A stretch of DNA of 5,828 nucleotides from PCC-7336 sp039817825 (GCA_039817825.1 JBCBVA010000170.1:1-5828), one strand, 5' to 3'; shown: positions 1 to 5,828, counted from the stretch's first letter. Notes: generated by a model not told the origin, from the letters alone. A program made the numbers and translations.

Positions 1-1
1 A

Positions 2-2419
2 CGCGTACATAAAGCCTTAGCGATCGAAGCCGATCGCGGTTTTAGCGACTTGCAAGGGCGGCAGTCTCGTTTTTCGGAATTTTTGAGTGACTGGCTGCAG
101 GCCGAACCTCCTGCAGAACTGGAGCTAGATACTGAAGATCGACGCAAGTGGAGCGATCTGGGGCAGAGATACAAAGATTATCCAGACTTGGCTTTGAGCG
201 ATCGCCAACATTTGGTGGCGGAGACTCGTCGCTGGCTCTATCGGGTGAAAAAACAGCAGGAGCCCGTTCCGGAGCAGAAGCCTAAGTTGGCCTACTTCGG
301 CAAAACCGATCTGTCGTTAGATTGTCCTCTACAGTTTCTGAAAGGGATTGGGCCGCGATCGGCATCCAAGCTTGCTCTTCTCGGTCTAGTCACGGTTGAA
401 GATGCTCTCTACTACTTCCCCCGCGACCACATCAATTACTCAGCCCAAACCACGATTAAAAGCGCCACCCCTGGCGAGACAATCACTGTTGTAGGCACAG
501 TGCGCAGTTGCACCTGTTTCACTAGCCCCCGCAACAAAAGCCTGACCATCTTTAGCCTCAAAGTGGCTGACGACAGCGGCTTAATGATGTTGAGCCGGTT
601 CTACGCAGGCAAGCAATTTAGCAATCGTGGCTGGCAAGAGAAAACCAAGCGTCAGTATCCGCGCGGCACGATTGTGGCCGCCAGTGGGCTGGTCAAGAAA
701 GGTAAGTACGGCCTCACCCTCGACAATCCCGAAATTGAAGTGCTGGCGGATGAAAGTGCCGACATCCGATCGCTCAAAATCGGCAAAATCTTGCCTGTTT
801 ACCCACTTACTGAAGGCATCAACGCCGATCTTGTCCGTCGAGCAGTCAATGCCTCTCTGCCTGCCGTTGCTCTGTTGGAAGACCCCCTCCCTCTCAATCT
901 GCGAGAATCGCTGGGATTGTTGGAGCTGAAGCAGGCGATCGCCAATATCCATTTCCCCAATGTTGCTGAACTGCTAGTAGATGCTCGTCGCCGTTTAGTA
1001 TTCGACGAATTTTTCTACCTGCAATTGGGACTGTTGTTGCGGCGAGAACGCAACCGCGTGCAGGAGTTAGAGACACCCCGCTACACTCCCGAGCAAGGGG
1101 AATTAGTGGATCTGTTTTACAAACTGCTGCCTTTCGAGCTGACCGGAGCCCAACAGCGGGTGGTGACCGATATTTTGGAGGATTTGCGATCGCCTGCTCC
1201 CATGAACCGTTTGGTGCAGGGAGATGTGGGTTCGGGCAAAACGGTTGTCGGTGTGGTGGCGCTGCTAGCGGCAATCCAGTCGGGTTGGCAAGGGGGGTTG
1301 ATGGCTCCGACAGAGGTATTGGCAGAGCAGCATTACCGCAAGCTAGTGGATTGGTTCGGGCAACTGCATCTACCAGTGGAGCTGCTAACCGGGTCTACTC
1401 CAACCAAAAAGCGCAAAGAGATCTTGCGACAACTAGAGACCGGGGAACTGCCGCTATTGGTAGGTACCCACGCTCTGATTCAAAAGCCAGTGGTATTTAA
1501 CCGATTGGGATTGGTGATTATCGACGAACAGCATCGGTTTGGAGTGCAACAGCGGGCAGCATTGCTGGCCAAAGGCGATCGCCCCGATGTCCTCACCATG
1601 ACCGCCACCCCCATCCCCCGAACCCTGACACTGACCTTGCACGGTGACCTCGATGTCAGCCAGATTGACGAGCTGCCCCCCGGACGCAAGCCAGTAAAAA
1701 CCAGCGTGGCAGCTCCCCGCGAGCGTCCGCAGATTTACGATTTGCTGCGTCGAGAGATCGCCCAAGGGCGACAGGTCTATATTGTGTTGCCGCTAGTAGA
1801 GGAGTCAGAGAAGCTGGATTTGCGATCGGCTGTGGAGGAGCATCAGCGGTTGCAAGAGCAAGTGTTTCCCAACCTCAAGTTGGGGCTATTGCATGGGCGC
1901 ATGTCATCGGCCGATAAGGATTCGGTGATTCAGGGGTTTCGCAATCGCCAAACGGACATCCTAGTATCCACAACCGTTGTGGAAGTGGGCGTGGATGTCC
2001 CTAACGCTTCGTTGATGTTGATCGAACATGCCGAGCGTTTTGGTCTATCGCAGCTTCACCAGTTACGCGGTCGAGTGGGACGTGGTGCTGCTCAGTCCTA
2101 TTGCGTACTGATGACCCATTCGAAATCTGAGAATGCCCGCCAGCGACTGAAGGTGATGGAGCAGTCTAATGATGGTTTCTTTATTGCTGAGATGGATTTG
2201 CGGTTGCGAGGGCCAGGGGAAGTGTTGGGTACCCGTCAATCGGGACTACCGGATTTTGCGCTCGCCAGCCTGATGGAAGACCAAGATACGTTAGAGCTGG
2301 CTCGGACTGCGGCTGAGCGATTGATTGAGAAGGACGCGAAGCTTGAGAAGTATCCCGCGATTCGGGCTTGTCTCACGCAGCAATATGCACGGCTATTGGG
2401 TGGGGCTATTTTTACTTAA
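2..2419 (+). CDS. recG: ATP-dependent DNA helicase RecG (5' partial)
   Basis: RecG is a superfamily 2 helicase that binds branched DNA, regresses stalled forks and migrates Holliday junctions. The frame is open to the window edge, and the residues before the TTG at position 50 (ending GFSDLQGRQSRFSEF) look like genuine RecG sequence, so the true start lies upstream. Counting from the first visible codon, the 805 residues show a cyanobacterial-type N-terminal extension (about 1-95), the LKGIGPRSASKL start of the wedge region (about 113-124), an OB-fold wedge (about 140-250), Walker A GDVGSGKT (407-414), the Walker B box IDEQH (507-511; DEQH rather than the commoner DEEH), motif III TAT (534-536), motif VI QLRGRVGRG (687-695), and the C-terminal GPGEVLGTRQSG signature (737-748) that couples ATPase activity to DNA movement. 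The core looks intact. The gene ends 15 bp before a hairpin and converges on ssrA. The family call is near certain; only the start is unresolved. Confidence 0.96.
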   Translation, partial: RVHKALAIEADRGFSDLQGRQSRFSEFLSDWLQAEPPAELELDTEDRRKWSDLGQRYKDYPDLALSDRQHLVAETRRWLYRVKKQQEPVPEQKPKLAYFGKTDLSLDCPLQFLKGIGPRSASKLALLGLVTVEDALYYFPRDHINYSAQTTIKSATPGETITVVGTVRSCTCFTSPRNKSLTIFSLKVADDSGLMMLSRFYAGKQFSNRGWQEKTKRQYPRGTIVAASGLVKKGKYGLTLDNPEIEVLADESADIRSLKIGKILPVYPLTEGINADLVRRAVNASLPAVALLEDPLPLNLRESLGLLELKQAIANIHFPNVAELLVDARRRLVFDEFFYLQLGLLLRRERNRVQELETPRYTPEQGELVDLFYKLLPFELTGAQQRVVTDILEDLRSPAPMNRLVQGDVGSGKTVVGVVALLAAIQSGWQGGLMAPTEVLAEQHYRKLVDWFGQLHLPVELLTGSTPTKKRKEILRQLETGELPLLVGTHALIQKPVVFNRLGLVIIDEQHRFGVQQRAALLAKGDRPDVLTMTATPIPRTLTLTLHGDLDVSQIDELPPGRKPVKTSVAAPRERPQIYDLLRREIAQGRQVYIVLPLVEESEKLDLRSAVEEHQRLQEQVFPNLKLGLLHGRMSSADKDSVIQGFRNRQTDILVSTTVVEVGVDVPNASLMLIEHAERFGLSQLHQLRGRVGRGAAQSYCVLMTHSKSENARQRLKVMEQSNDGFFIAEMDLRLRGPGEVLGTRQSGLPDFALASLMEDQDTLELARTAAERLIEKDAKLEKYPAIRACLTQQYARLLGGAIFT
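198..1582. repeat. HIP1 octamers within recG (four copies)
   Basis: Perfect GCGATCGC palindromes lie at 198-205, 935-942, 1186-1193 and 1575-1582. HIP1 is strongly over-represented in many cyanobacterial genomes, so the copies serve mainly as evidence of taxonomic origin. They sit inside coding sequence and do not interrupt the frame. Confidence 0.9.
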
Positions 2420-2434
2420 AGCTCAATGCAAACG

Positions 2435-2460
2435 AGCCCTAGAGCTACGCCTCTAAGGCT
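2435..2460 (-). terminator. Candidate ssrA transcription terminator between convergent genes
   Basis: Read on the minus strand, AGCCTTAGAG and CTCTAGGGCT form a 10-bp stem around a 6-nt loop, with one U-G wobble. Read on the plus strand, the same position is a C-A mismatch, so the stem is better as minus-strand RNA, which suits ssrA. The bases after it on the minus strand are CGTTTGCATT, a poor U-tract, so it may instead be a processing or 3'-stabilising hairpin. It could also help end recG transcripts, since it lies 15 bp after the recG stop. Confidence 0.5.
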
Positions 2461-2544
2461 AAATCCAACGAGATGAATCAATGGAGCTGACGGGAGTCGA
2501 ACCCGTGTCCGCTTTAGGTAATCACCCTTCACTCATTCACTGGC

Positions 2545-2592
2545 CTAGTTCCTCTAACCCTCGGAACGGGAACCGTCACTTATCCCTAACGG
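2545..2592 (-). other. tmRNA tandem small pseudoknots (PK4a/PK4b)
   Basis: On the minus strand, CCGT (2592-2589) pairs with ACGG (2576-2573), while the intervening GGGA (2586-2583) pairs with TCCC (2571-2568), giving a small H-type knot. Directly after it, GTTCC (2567-2563) pairs with GGAAC (2552-2548), and a loop TTAG can contact the following CTAG, giving a second knot. Replacement of PK4 by two small knots is known for cyanobacterial tmRNAs. The second tertiary stem is short and less certain. Confidence 0.65.
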
Positions 2593-2651
2593 TGGGATGC
2601 TCCAGTTTAGTCTTAAGCTAGCAACCTACCGGAGGAGTTTGCCAGATGCAT

Positions 2652-2697
2652 CCGTTGGGGTTTTGACTGAGACGTTTAACGGAGTCCCGAATCAGTC
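2652..2697 (-). other. tmRNA pseudoknot PK2
   Basis: On the minus strand, GACTGA (2697-2692) pairs with TCAGTC (2670-2665), and the enclosed CCGTT (2682-2678) pairs with AACGG (2656-2652) further downstream, the crossed pattern of an H-type pseudoknot. It lies just after the tag stop codon, as expected for PK2. Confidence 0.75.
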
Positions 2698-2719
2698 CTC
2701 GATCGAAAAAGTGTTCGAC

Positions 2720-2773
2720 TTAAGCTACCGCTACTGCAGCAGGTTTACGAGAAAAAGCAACGATTTTGTTGGC
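2720..2773 (-). other. tmRNA proteolysis-tag reading frame (ANKIVAFSRKPAAVAVA)
   Basis: The resume codon is taken as GCC at 2773-2771, and the frame runs 17 codons to TAA at 2722-2720. The start ANKIV and the basic middle match cyanobacterial tags as a family. The C-terminus reads VAVA rather than the usual double alanine, which is the part ClpX-type unfoldases recognise. The resume position is inferred from its place after PK1 and from the family pattern; in another frame no tag-like peptide appears. Confidence 0.88.
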
Positions 2774-2784
2774 ACTTAATGTGC

Positions 2785-2819
2785 TTGAGCCTGTAGATAA
2801 CGGGAGAAGCTCAATCCCG
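2785..2819 (-). other. tmRNA pseudoknot PK1
   Basis: On the minus strand, CGGGA (2819-2815) pairs with TCCCG (2805-2801), and the enclosed TTGAGC (2814-2809) pairs with GCTCAA (2790-2785). Both stems are perfect. PK1 sits 11 nt before the resume codon, the expected position for placing the tag frame in the ribosome. Confidence 0.85.
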
Positions 2820-2882
2820 ACCAGAATCACAAAGGAACTTTCGCTAACGCGTCGAAGCCGTTACAGCCCCAAGTGCTCGATC

Positions 2883-2888
2883 ATCATA
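2883..2888 (-). promoter_or_regulatory. ssrA: Possible -10 element for ssrA
   Basis: TATGAT on the minus strand lies 12 nt before the mature tmRNA 5' end, which would allow a short leader for RNase P to remove. No good -35 is seen: 18 bp upstream only GAGACT is present, matching TTGACA at the central GAC. The call rests on the -10 alone. Confidence 0.35.
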
Positions 2889-2981
2889 GCTCATTTATCT
2901 CTGAGTAGTCTCCGTCACACTTACCCTTAGAGACCGGATTCCCGAACTGCAGGTATCCTGCTGACCCTCCACTCCCCCCGA

Positions 2982-3005
2982 CCCTAGTCCCGAGTAGGAC
3001 TAGGG
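2982..3005. promoter_or_regulatory. Perfect 9-bp inverted repeat in the divergent intergenic region
   Basis: CCCTAGTCC, a 6-nt spacer CGAGTA, and GGACTAGGG form an uninterrupted dyad between ssrA and the ligase-like gene. No T-run follows directly on either strand (a TTTTT occurs 11 nt later on the plus strand at 3016-3020), so it is not a textbook terminator. It could be a protein operator or a leader hairpin of the downstream operon. Apart from this dyad and the candidate ssrA -10, I see nothing convincing in 2871-3125. Confidence 0.5.
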
Positions 3006-3125
3006 CAGAAGGAAGTTTTTGAATTCGTGCCAGCCGCCATCGCGTTTGGAAACCTGCGAACGCCCAAACTGTGGTTTCCTTGTAGCAGGTGTATAGCTAA
3101 ATTCCATACCCCTCTAACCAGAGAT

Positions 3126-4616
3126 ATGGGTCAAGAAATATCCACCGATCGCTTTACCGAAGCCGACTTTACCCGGTTTCACGATTGTCTCTGCCAGGAA
3201 ACCAATCGACTGGCTGAATGGTTCGCTCGCTCGGCCTCCTCGTTTCCAGAAACCCCAGAGTTAGTTGGAGGGTTTGAGCTAGAGGCTTGTCTGCTCGATC
3301 GCAACTGTCAACCTGCCACCATCAACCAGTCTTATCTATCGCAGTTAGACAGTGACCTTGTGGTCGAAGAGCTGGCCAGCTTTAACATTGAAATCAACAC
3401 AGTTCCTCGAACTCTAGAGAGTAACTGTCTCAGTCTCATGCAGGCCGATCTCGATAAAACATGGCAGGAATGCGTTCAGGCTGCGCAAGGCCTTGACGCC
3501 CGCTTCCTATCTATCGGTATCTTGCCAACCCTTCAGCCCGAGCATTTGTCGCTGACCAACATGTCAGATCGGGCTCGTTACCGCGCGCTCAATCAGCGCC
3601 TCATTCACCAACGGCGCGCTCGACACATCCACATCCAAATCCCCGATCCCCACGTCAACTCTTCAATCGCTGGTCCGGTTGGAGACTTCAGCTTCGATAG
3701 CCCCAACATCATGATCGAAGCCGCTGCCACCTCTTTTCAAATCCATCTCCAAGTCCCTCCTTCAGCCGCTCTACGCTACTTCAACGCCTCCACCATCCTT
3801 GCTGCGCCGATGGTGGCCATTTCTGCCAACTCTCCCTACTTATTTGGCCGAAATCTGTGGTGTGAAACCCGTATCCCCCTGTTCGAACAGATTATGACGA
3901 TCGACAATCCTGTCGATCGGGGCGGACAATTTCCTGATACCCAAGATCCCATCAGTCGTGTCTCCCTCGGTCGGGGGTACCTCAAAGACTCCATGATGGA
4001 GTGCTTTCTCGAAAATCTAGAGAACTTTTCGATCCTGTTGCCCGAGCATCTGGAAACCGGTGGGGATCGCTTCAATCATCTACGTTTGCATAACGGCACT
4101 ATCTGGCGCTGGAACCGCCCTCTGATTGGATTTAATGCCGACGGTAGCCCTCACTTGCGCATCGAGCACCGCGTTGTCCCCGCCGTGACTAGTGTTGTGG
4201 ATGCGATCGCTACCGCTGCTTTTTACTTCGGCCTAGTCCACTCGTTGGCCACTCAATCTATTCCTCCCGAGACCCGTTTGATCTTTGAGCAAGCCCAAGC
4301 GAATTTTTATGCGGCTGCTCGACAAGGGTTGAATGCTCCCTGCGTCTGGCTCGACTCTTCAGCCATGACCATGCAGCAGCTTTCTATTGAAATCCTGATG
4401 CCACTTGCCTACCAGGGGCTCACGGCCCTGCGCCTCGATCCCGCCGATGTTGAATGTTACCTCGGTGTCATTCAAGAACGAATCAGCACTGGCCAAACGG
4501 GGGCTCAGTGGCAGCAAACCTTTATCCGAAAGCACTCGGCGGATATGCGATCCCTAGTATCTGCTTACCTTGATAATCAAATGACCGGACATCCCGTCCA
4601 CCAATGGCTGATGTAG
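3126..4616 (+). CDS. GCS2-type glutamate-cysteine ligase-like protein (carboxylate-amine ligase)
   Basis: A 496-residue soluble protein of the GCS2/carboxylate-amine ligase fold, in which ATP activates a glutamate carboxyl group for amide-bond formation. Visible signatures: GFELEA (49-54, acidic residues typical of the metal/ATP site), FNIEINTVP (86-94), the block EAAATSFQIHLQV (198-210), SANSPYLFGRNLW (233-245) leading into ETRIPLFEQ (247-255), and RIEHRVVPAVTS (345-356). It lacks the compact, roughly 380-residue pattern I associate with standard cyanobacterial GshA and resembles longer proteobacterial proteins starting MGQEI. That start motif is why ATG 3126 is preferred over GTG 3027, which is in frame and has an AGGAAG 11 nt upstream; only a weak AGAG precedes 3126. 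No signal peptide or membrane segment is seen. It is followed after 33 bp by an M14 amidohydrolase gene. The substrate is unknown: gamma-glutamylcysteine formation is possible, but another glutamyl amide is equally open. Confidence 0.85.
   Translation: MGQEISTDRFTEADFTRFHDCLCQETNRLAEWFARSASSFPETPELVGGFELEACLLDRNCQPATINQSYLSQLDSDLVVEELASFNIEINTVPRTLESNCLSLMQADLDKTWQECVQAAQGLDARFLSIGILPTLQPEHLSLTNMSDRARYRALNQRLIHQRRARHIHIQIPDPHVNSSIAGPVGDFSFDSPNIMIEAAATSFQIHLQVPPSAALRYFNASTILAAPMVAISANSPYLFGRNLWCETRIPLFEQIMTIDNPVDRGGQFPDTQDPISRVSLGRGYLKDSMMECFLENLENFSILLPEHLETGGDRFNHLRLHNGTIWRWNRPLIGFNADGSPHLRIEHRVVPAVTSVVDAIATAAFYFGLVHSLATQSIPPETRLIFEQAQANFYAAARQGLNAPCVWLDSSAMTMQQLSIEILMPLAYQGLTALRLDPADVECYLGVIQERISTGQTGAQWQQTFIRKHSADMRSLVSAYLDNQMTGHPVHQWLM
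4203..4210. repeat. HIP1 octamer within the ligase-like gene
   Basis: A fifth perfect GCGATCGC. None occurs in ssrA, in the M14 gene or in the intergenic regions of this window. Confidence 0.9.
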
Positions 4617-4649
4617 ACGCTCATTCATCTGAATAACTGGATTGCTTGA

Positions 4650-5678
4650 ATGCTGACAATACTTGACCGTCTACCAGAAGGATTCCTAGACATTGAAGCC
4701 TGTCAATTGCACACAATTCTTGACGGCCCGACGCTGATCCATCTGCCCGGTCGCCAAGCACCAGCGCTATTCGTGTCTATATTGCTGCATGGCAACGAAG
4801 TCACTGGACTCCTAGCCATCCAAAAACTACTCAAGCATTACAGCGATCGGCAATTGCCGCGAGCTTTATCCCTATTTGTTGGCAATATCGAAGCGGCAAA
4901 GTCAGGGTTGCGCCGTCTAGACCATCAACCCGATTACAACCGTATATGGTTACCAGGCGATCGTCCTGAGCACCAAATGGCCCAAGCAGTCTTGGCGGAA
5001 ATGGCCCAGCGATCGGTCTTTGCCAGTATCGATATCCACAACAACACCGGTCTTAACCCCCATTACGGCTGTATTACCGAACTCACGTCTCGTTTCCTGC
5101 AGCTAGCTACTCTGTTTGGACGAACGACTGTTTACATGACGCAACCTAAGACCGTTCAGTCAGCTGCGTTTGCCAAGCTATGTCCATCAATTGTGGTGGA
5201 ATGCGGCCAGCCCGGTCACCCTTCCGGTACTCAACACGTCTTCGAACTACTTGAAGCTTGCTCGCATCTCTCGCATTTCTCAAATCGCAACGTCCACCCC
5301 CGCGAACTCGACATCTTCCACACTGCTGGCATCGTCAAAATCCCCCCAGAGGTCGAATTCTCCATTGGCGATAGCGAAGATGACCACCTGACCTTTCCTG
5401 CCGACCTCGACCGGCTCAACTTCTCTGAACTCCCTGCCAATTCTGTATTGGCTACGTATCCACACCATCAACAATTCCAGCTACAAGTTCACGATGTCGA
5501 TGGCAATGATGTCGGGGATCGCTATTTTCGCTATGTGGAGGGGCAAGTACGAACTCGGCGATCGGTTATGCCATCAATGTTGACCCTTGACCAGCGAATC
5601 ATCCGCCAAGACTGTTTGTGCTACTTGATGGAGCGGTATCCGCTGTCATGTGAGTTAAGGGAGAGAGCCGTGGCGTGA
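4650..5678 (+). CDS. M14-family zinc amidohydrolase (aspartoacylase/succinylglutamate desuccinylase-like)
   Basis: A 342-residue cytosolic-looking protein of the AspA/AstE branch of the M14 carboxypeptidase fold; such enzymes hydrolyse the amide bond of N-acyl amino acids. The catalytic set is complete: HGNE (47-50) supplies zinc ligands His47 and Glu50, NR (97-98) resembles the substrate-carboxylate pair of aspartoacylase, DIHNNTG (128-134) supplies the third zinc ligand His130, and VVECGQ (182-187) supplies the general base Glu184. About 110 residues beyond position 230 form a C-terminal domain including VHDVDGNDVGDRYF (280-293). An in-frame TGA directly precedes ATG 4650, and no other Met codon occurs before residue 110, so the start is well fixed; only a weak GGA lies 8 nt upstream. 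The 33-bp gap suggests cotranscription and translational coupling with the ligase-like gene. The acyl group and amino acid it acts on cannot be told, so aspA or astE is not assigned. Confidence 0.88.
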   Translation: MLTILDRLPEGFLDIEACQLHTILDGPTLIHLPGRQAPALFVSILLHGNEVTGLLAIQKLLKHYSDRQLPRALSLFVGNIEAAKSGLRRLDHQPDYNRIWLPGDRPEHQMAQAVLAEMAQRSVFASIDIHNNTGLNPHYGCITELTSRFLQLATLFGRTTVYMTQPKTVQSAAFAKLCPSIVVECGQPGHPSGTQHVFELLEACSHLSHFSNRNVHPRELDIFHTAGIVKIPPEVEFSIGDSEDDHLTFPADLDRLNFSELPANSVLATYPHHQQFQLQVHDVDGNDVGDRYFRYVEGQVRTRRSVMPSMLTLDQRIIRQDCLCYLMERYPLSCELRERAVA

Positions 5679-5730
5679 GAGCTGTCGGATAGCGAGTGAA
5701 GGGTGTGTGAGAATTTTTTCTTGCAGAGAG

Positions 5731-5759
5731 TTGACACAAGTAAACGAAGTGGTTATGTT
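5731..5759 (+). promoter_or_regulatory. Strong sigma-70-type promoter
   Basis: TTGACA (5731-5736) and TATGTT (5754-5759) are separated by exactly 17 bp: a perfect -35, and a -10 with four of six consensus bases. A T6 run at 5714-5719 lies just upstream and could act as an UP-like element. The predicted start near 5766 gives a leader of about 50 nt before ATG 5818. It is the best promoter in the window and reads out of its right end. Confidence 0.75.
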
Positions 5760-5766
5760 GGTTAAG

Positions 5767-5795
5767 CGCTCGAGGGAGCGGGGGTCCAAAACCCC
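5767..5795 (+). promoter_or_regulatory. Two tandem hairpins at the 5' end of the leader
   Basis: CGCTC/GAGCG (5767-5771 with 5776-5780, 4-nt loop) is followed without a gap by GGGGT/ACCCC (5781-5785 with 5791-5795, 5-nt loop). The first stem begins at about the predicted transcript start, so the mRNA would carry a structured 5' cap-like end, an arrangement that can slow 5'-end decay. There is no T-run, so it is not a terminator. Confidence 0.5.
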
Positions 5796-5802
5796 TGAAA
5801 CC

Positions 5803-5807
5803 AAAGG
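5803..5807 (+). promoter_or_regulatory. Candidate ribosome binding site for the 3'-edge gene
   Basis: AAAGG lies 10 nt before ATG 5818 and is the only purine-rich SD-like stretch in the last part of the leader. It supports 5818 as the start. Confidence 0.45.
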
Positions 5808-5817
5808 CGTCCGAACC

Positions 5818-5828
5818 ATGACAGAGAA
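5818..5828 (+). CDS. Start of an unidentified gene (3' truncated by the window)
   Basis: Only ATG ACA GAG and two further bases are visible (Met-Thr-Glu-Asn/Lys). The start is supported by the promoter at 5731-5759, the leader of about 50 nt and an AAAGG upstream. The strength of the promoter suggests a well-expressed product. An aspartoacylase-like gene precedes psbA in some picocyanobacteria, and the leader length is similar to those of psbA genes, but the visible residues do not match the usual MTTT start of D1, so psbA is only a guess. Confidence 0.45.

Larger units (their letters stand above)
2482..2870 (-). ncRNA. ssrA: Transfer-messenger RNA (tmRNA, one-piece)
   Basis: tmRNA with SmpB enters stalled ribosomes, is charged with alanine, and supplies a short reading frame that tags the unfinished protein for proteolysis. 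The 5' end GGGGCUG (from 2870 downward) pairs over 7 bp, including a G-U, with CAGCUCC at the 3' end, leaving A at 2482 as discriminator. The T-arm reads CGGGTTCGACTCCCG and the 5' portion reads GGGGCUGUAACGGCUUCGACG, both classic tmRNA signatures. The 3' CCA is not encoded (the next bases are TTG) and must be added after transcription. The mature length is about 389 nt. Pseudoknots PK1, PK2 and a duplicated small PK4 can be traced by complementarity. The molecule is not permuted. It converges with recG and diverges from the downstream ligase-like gene. The RNA ends are inferred from pairing. Confidence 0.97.

Noticed and set aside
581..1765. Several 69-126 codon frames on both strands within recG
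   Set aside because: They overlap the intact recG helicase core in other frames and show no domain or start signals; they are by-products of its composition.
2597..2779. 60-codon open frame on the plus strand
   Set aside because: It lies wholly inside ssrA on the opposite strand, where conserved RNA structure explains the sequence; no recognisable protein features.
3092..3097. TATAGC as a -10 element for the ligase-like gene
   Set aside because: No -35-like hexamer at 16-18 bp upstream, and the match is weak.
3836..4075. 79-codon minus-strand frame inside the ligase-like gene
   Set aside because: It is opposite conserved GCS2 motifs and has no recognisable content.
4623..4634. Short dyad ATTCA-TC-TGAAT between the ligase and hydrolase genes
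   Set aside because: Only 5-bp AT-rich arms with a 2-nt spacer; likely chance, and too tight for a stable hairpin.
5170..5474. Three 64-73 codon frames overlapping the M14 gene
   Set aside because: All lie within the conserved amidohydrolase frame, with no supporting motifs.
5679..5730. Terminator after the M14 gene, suggested by the T6 run at 5714-5719
   Set aside because: No GC-rich stem precedes the T-run; it fits better as AT-rich sequence upstream of the next promoter.
1..5828. CRISPR array, insertion sequence, prophage or tRNA genes
   Set aside because: No direct-repeat arrays, transposase, integrase or terminal repeats were seen; the only tRNA-like fold is the tmRNA.

Overview
The window looks like a cyanobacterial chromosome segment. 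It carries five perfect copies of the HIP1 octamer GCGATCGC, a RecG with the long N-terminal region seen in cyanobacteria, and a tmRNA whose tag begins ANKIV, close to tags of that phylum. The tmRNA is a single uninterrupted molecule. Marine Prochlorococcus and Synechococcus carry a permuted two-piece form, so this is probably some other cyanobacterium. I cannot name the species.

Layout. (1) Positions 2-2419, + strand: recG, the branch-migrating helicase that rescues stalled replication forks. Its 5' end lies outside the window. (2) A hairpin at 2435-2460 sits between the converging recG and ssrA genes. (3) Positions 2482-2870, - strand: ssrA (tmRNA), which rescues stalled ribosomes. Both tRNA-like ends, the tag reading frame and several pseudoknots can be traced. 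(4) A divergent intergenic region, 2871-3125, contains a perfect 9-bp dyad. (5) Positions 3126-4616, + strand: a GCS2-type (glutamate-cysteine ligase-like) enzyme that is not the usual cyanobacterial GshA. (6) Positions 4650-5678, + strand: an M14-type zinc amidohydrolase of the aspartoacylase/succinylglutamate desuccinylase family, 33 bp downstream and probably cotranscribed. (7) A consensus-like sigma-70 promoter at 5731-5759, two tandem leader hairpins, and the first codons of another gene at 5818, cut by the window end.

The recG and ssrA genes are housekeeping. The part most worth following is the ligase/hydrolase pair. One enzyme should form an amide bond on glutamate or a similar amino acid, and the other should cleave an N-acyl amino acid or a related amide. 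This suggests a small module that makes and breaks an undefined glutamyl or acyl-amino-acid compound. That reading is an inference from the two families and their adjacency; no substrate can be read from the sequence.
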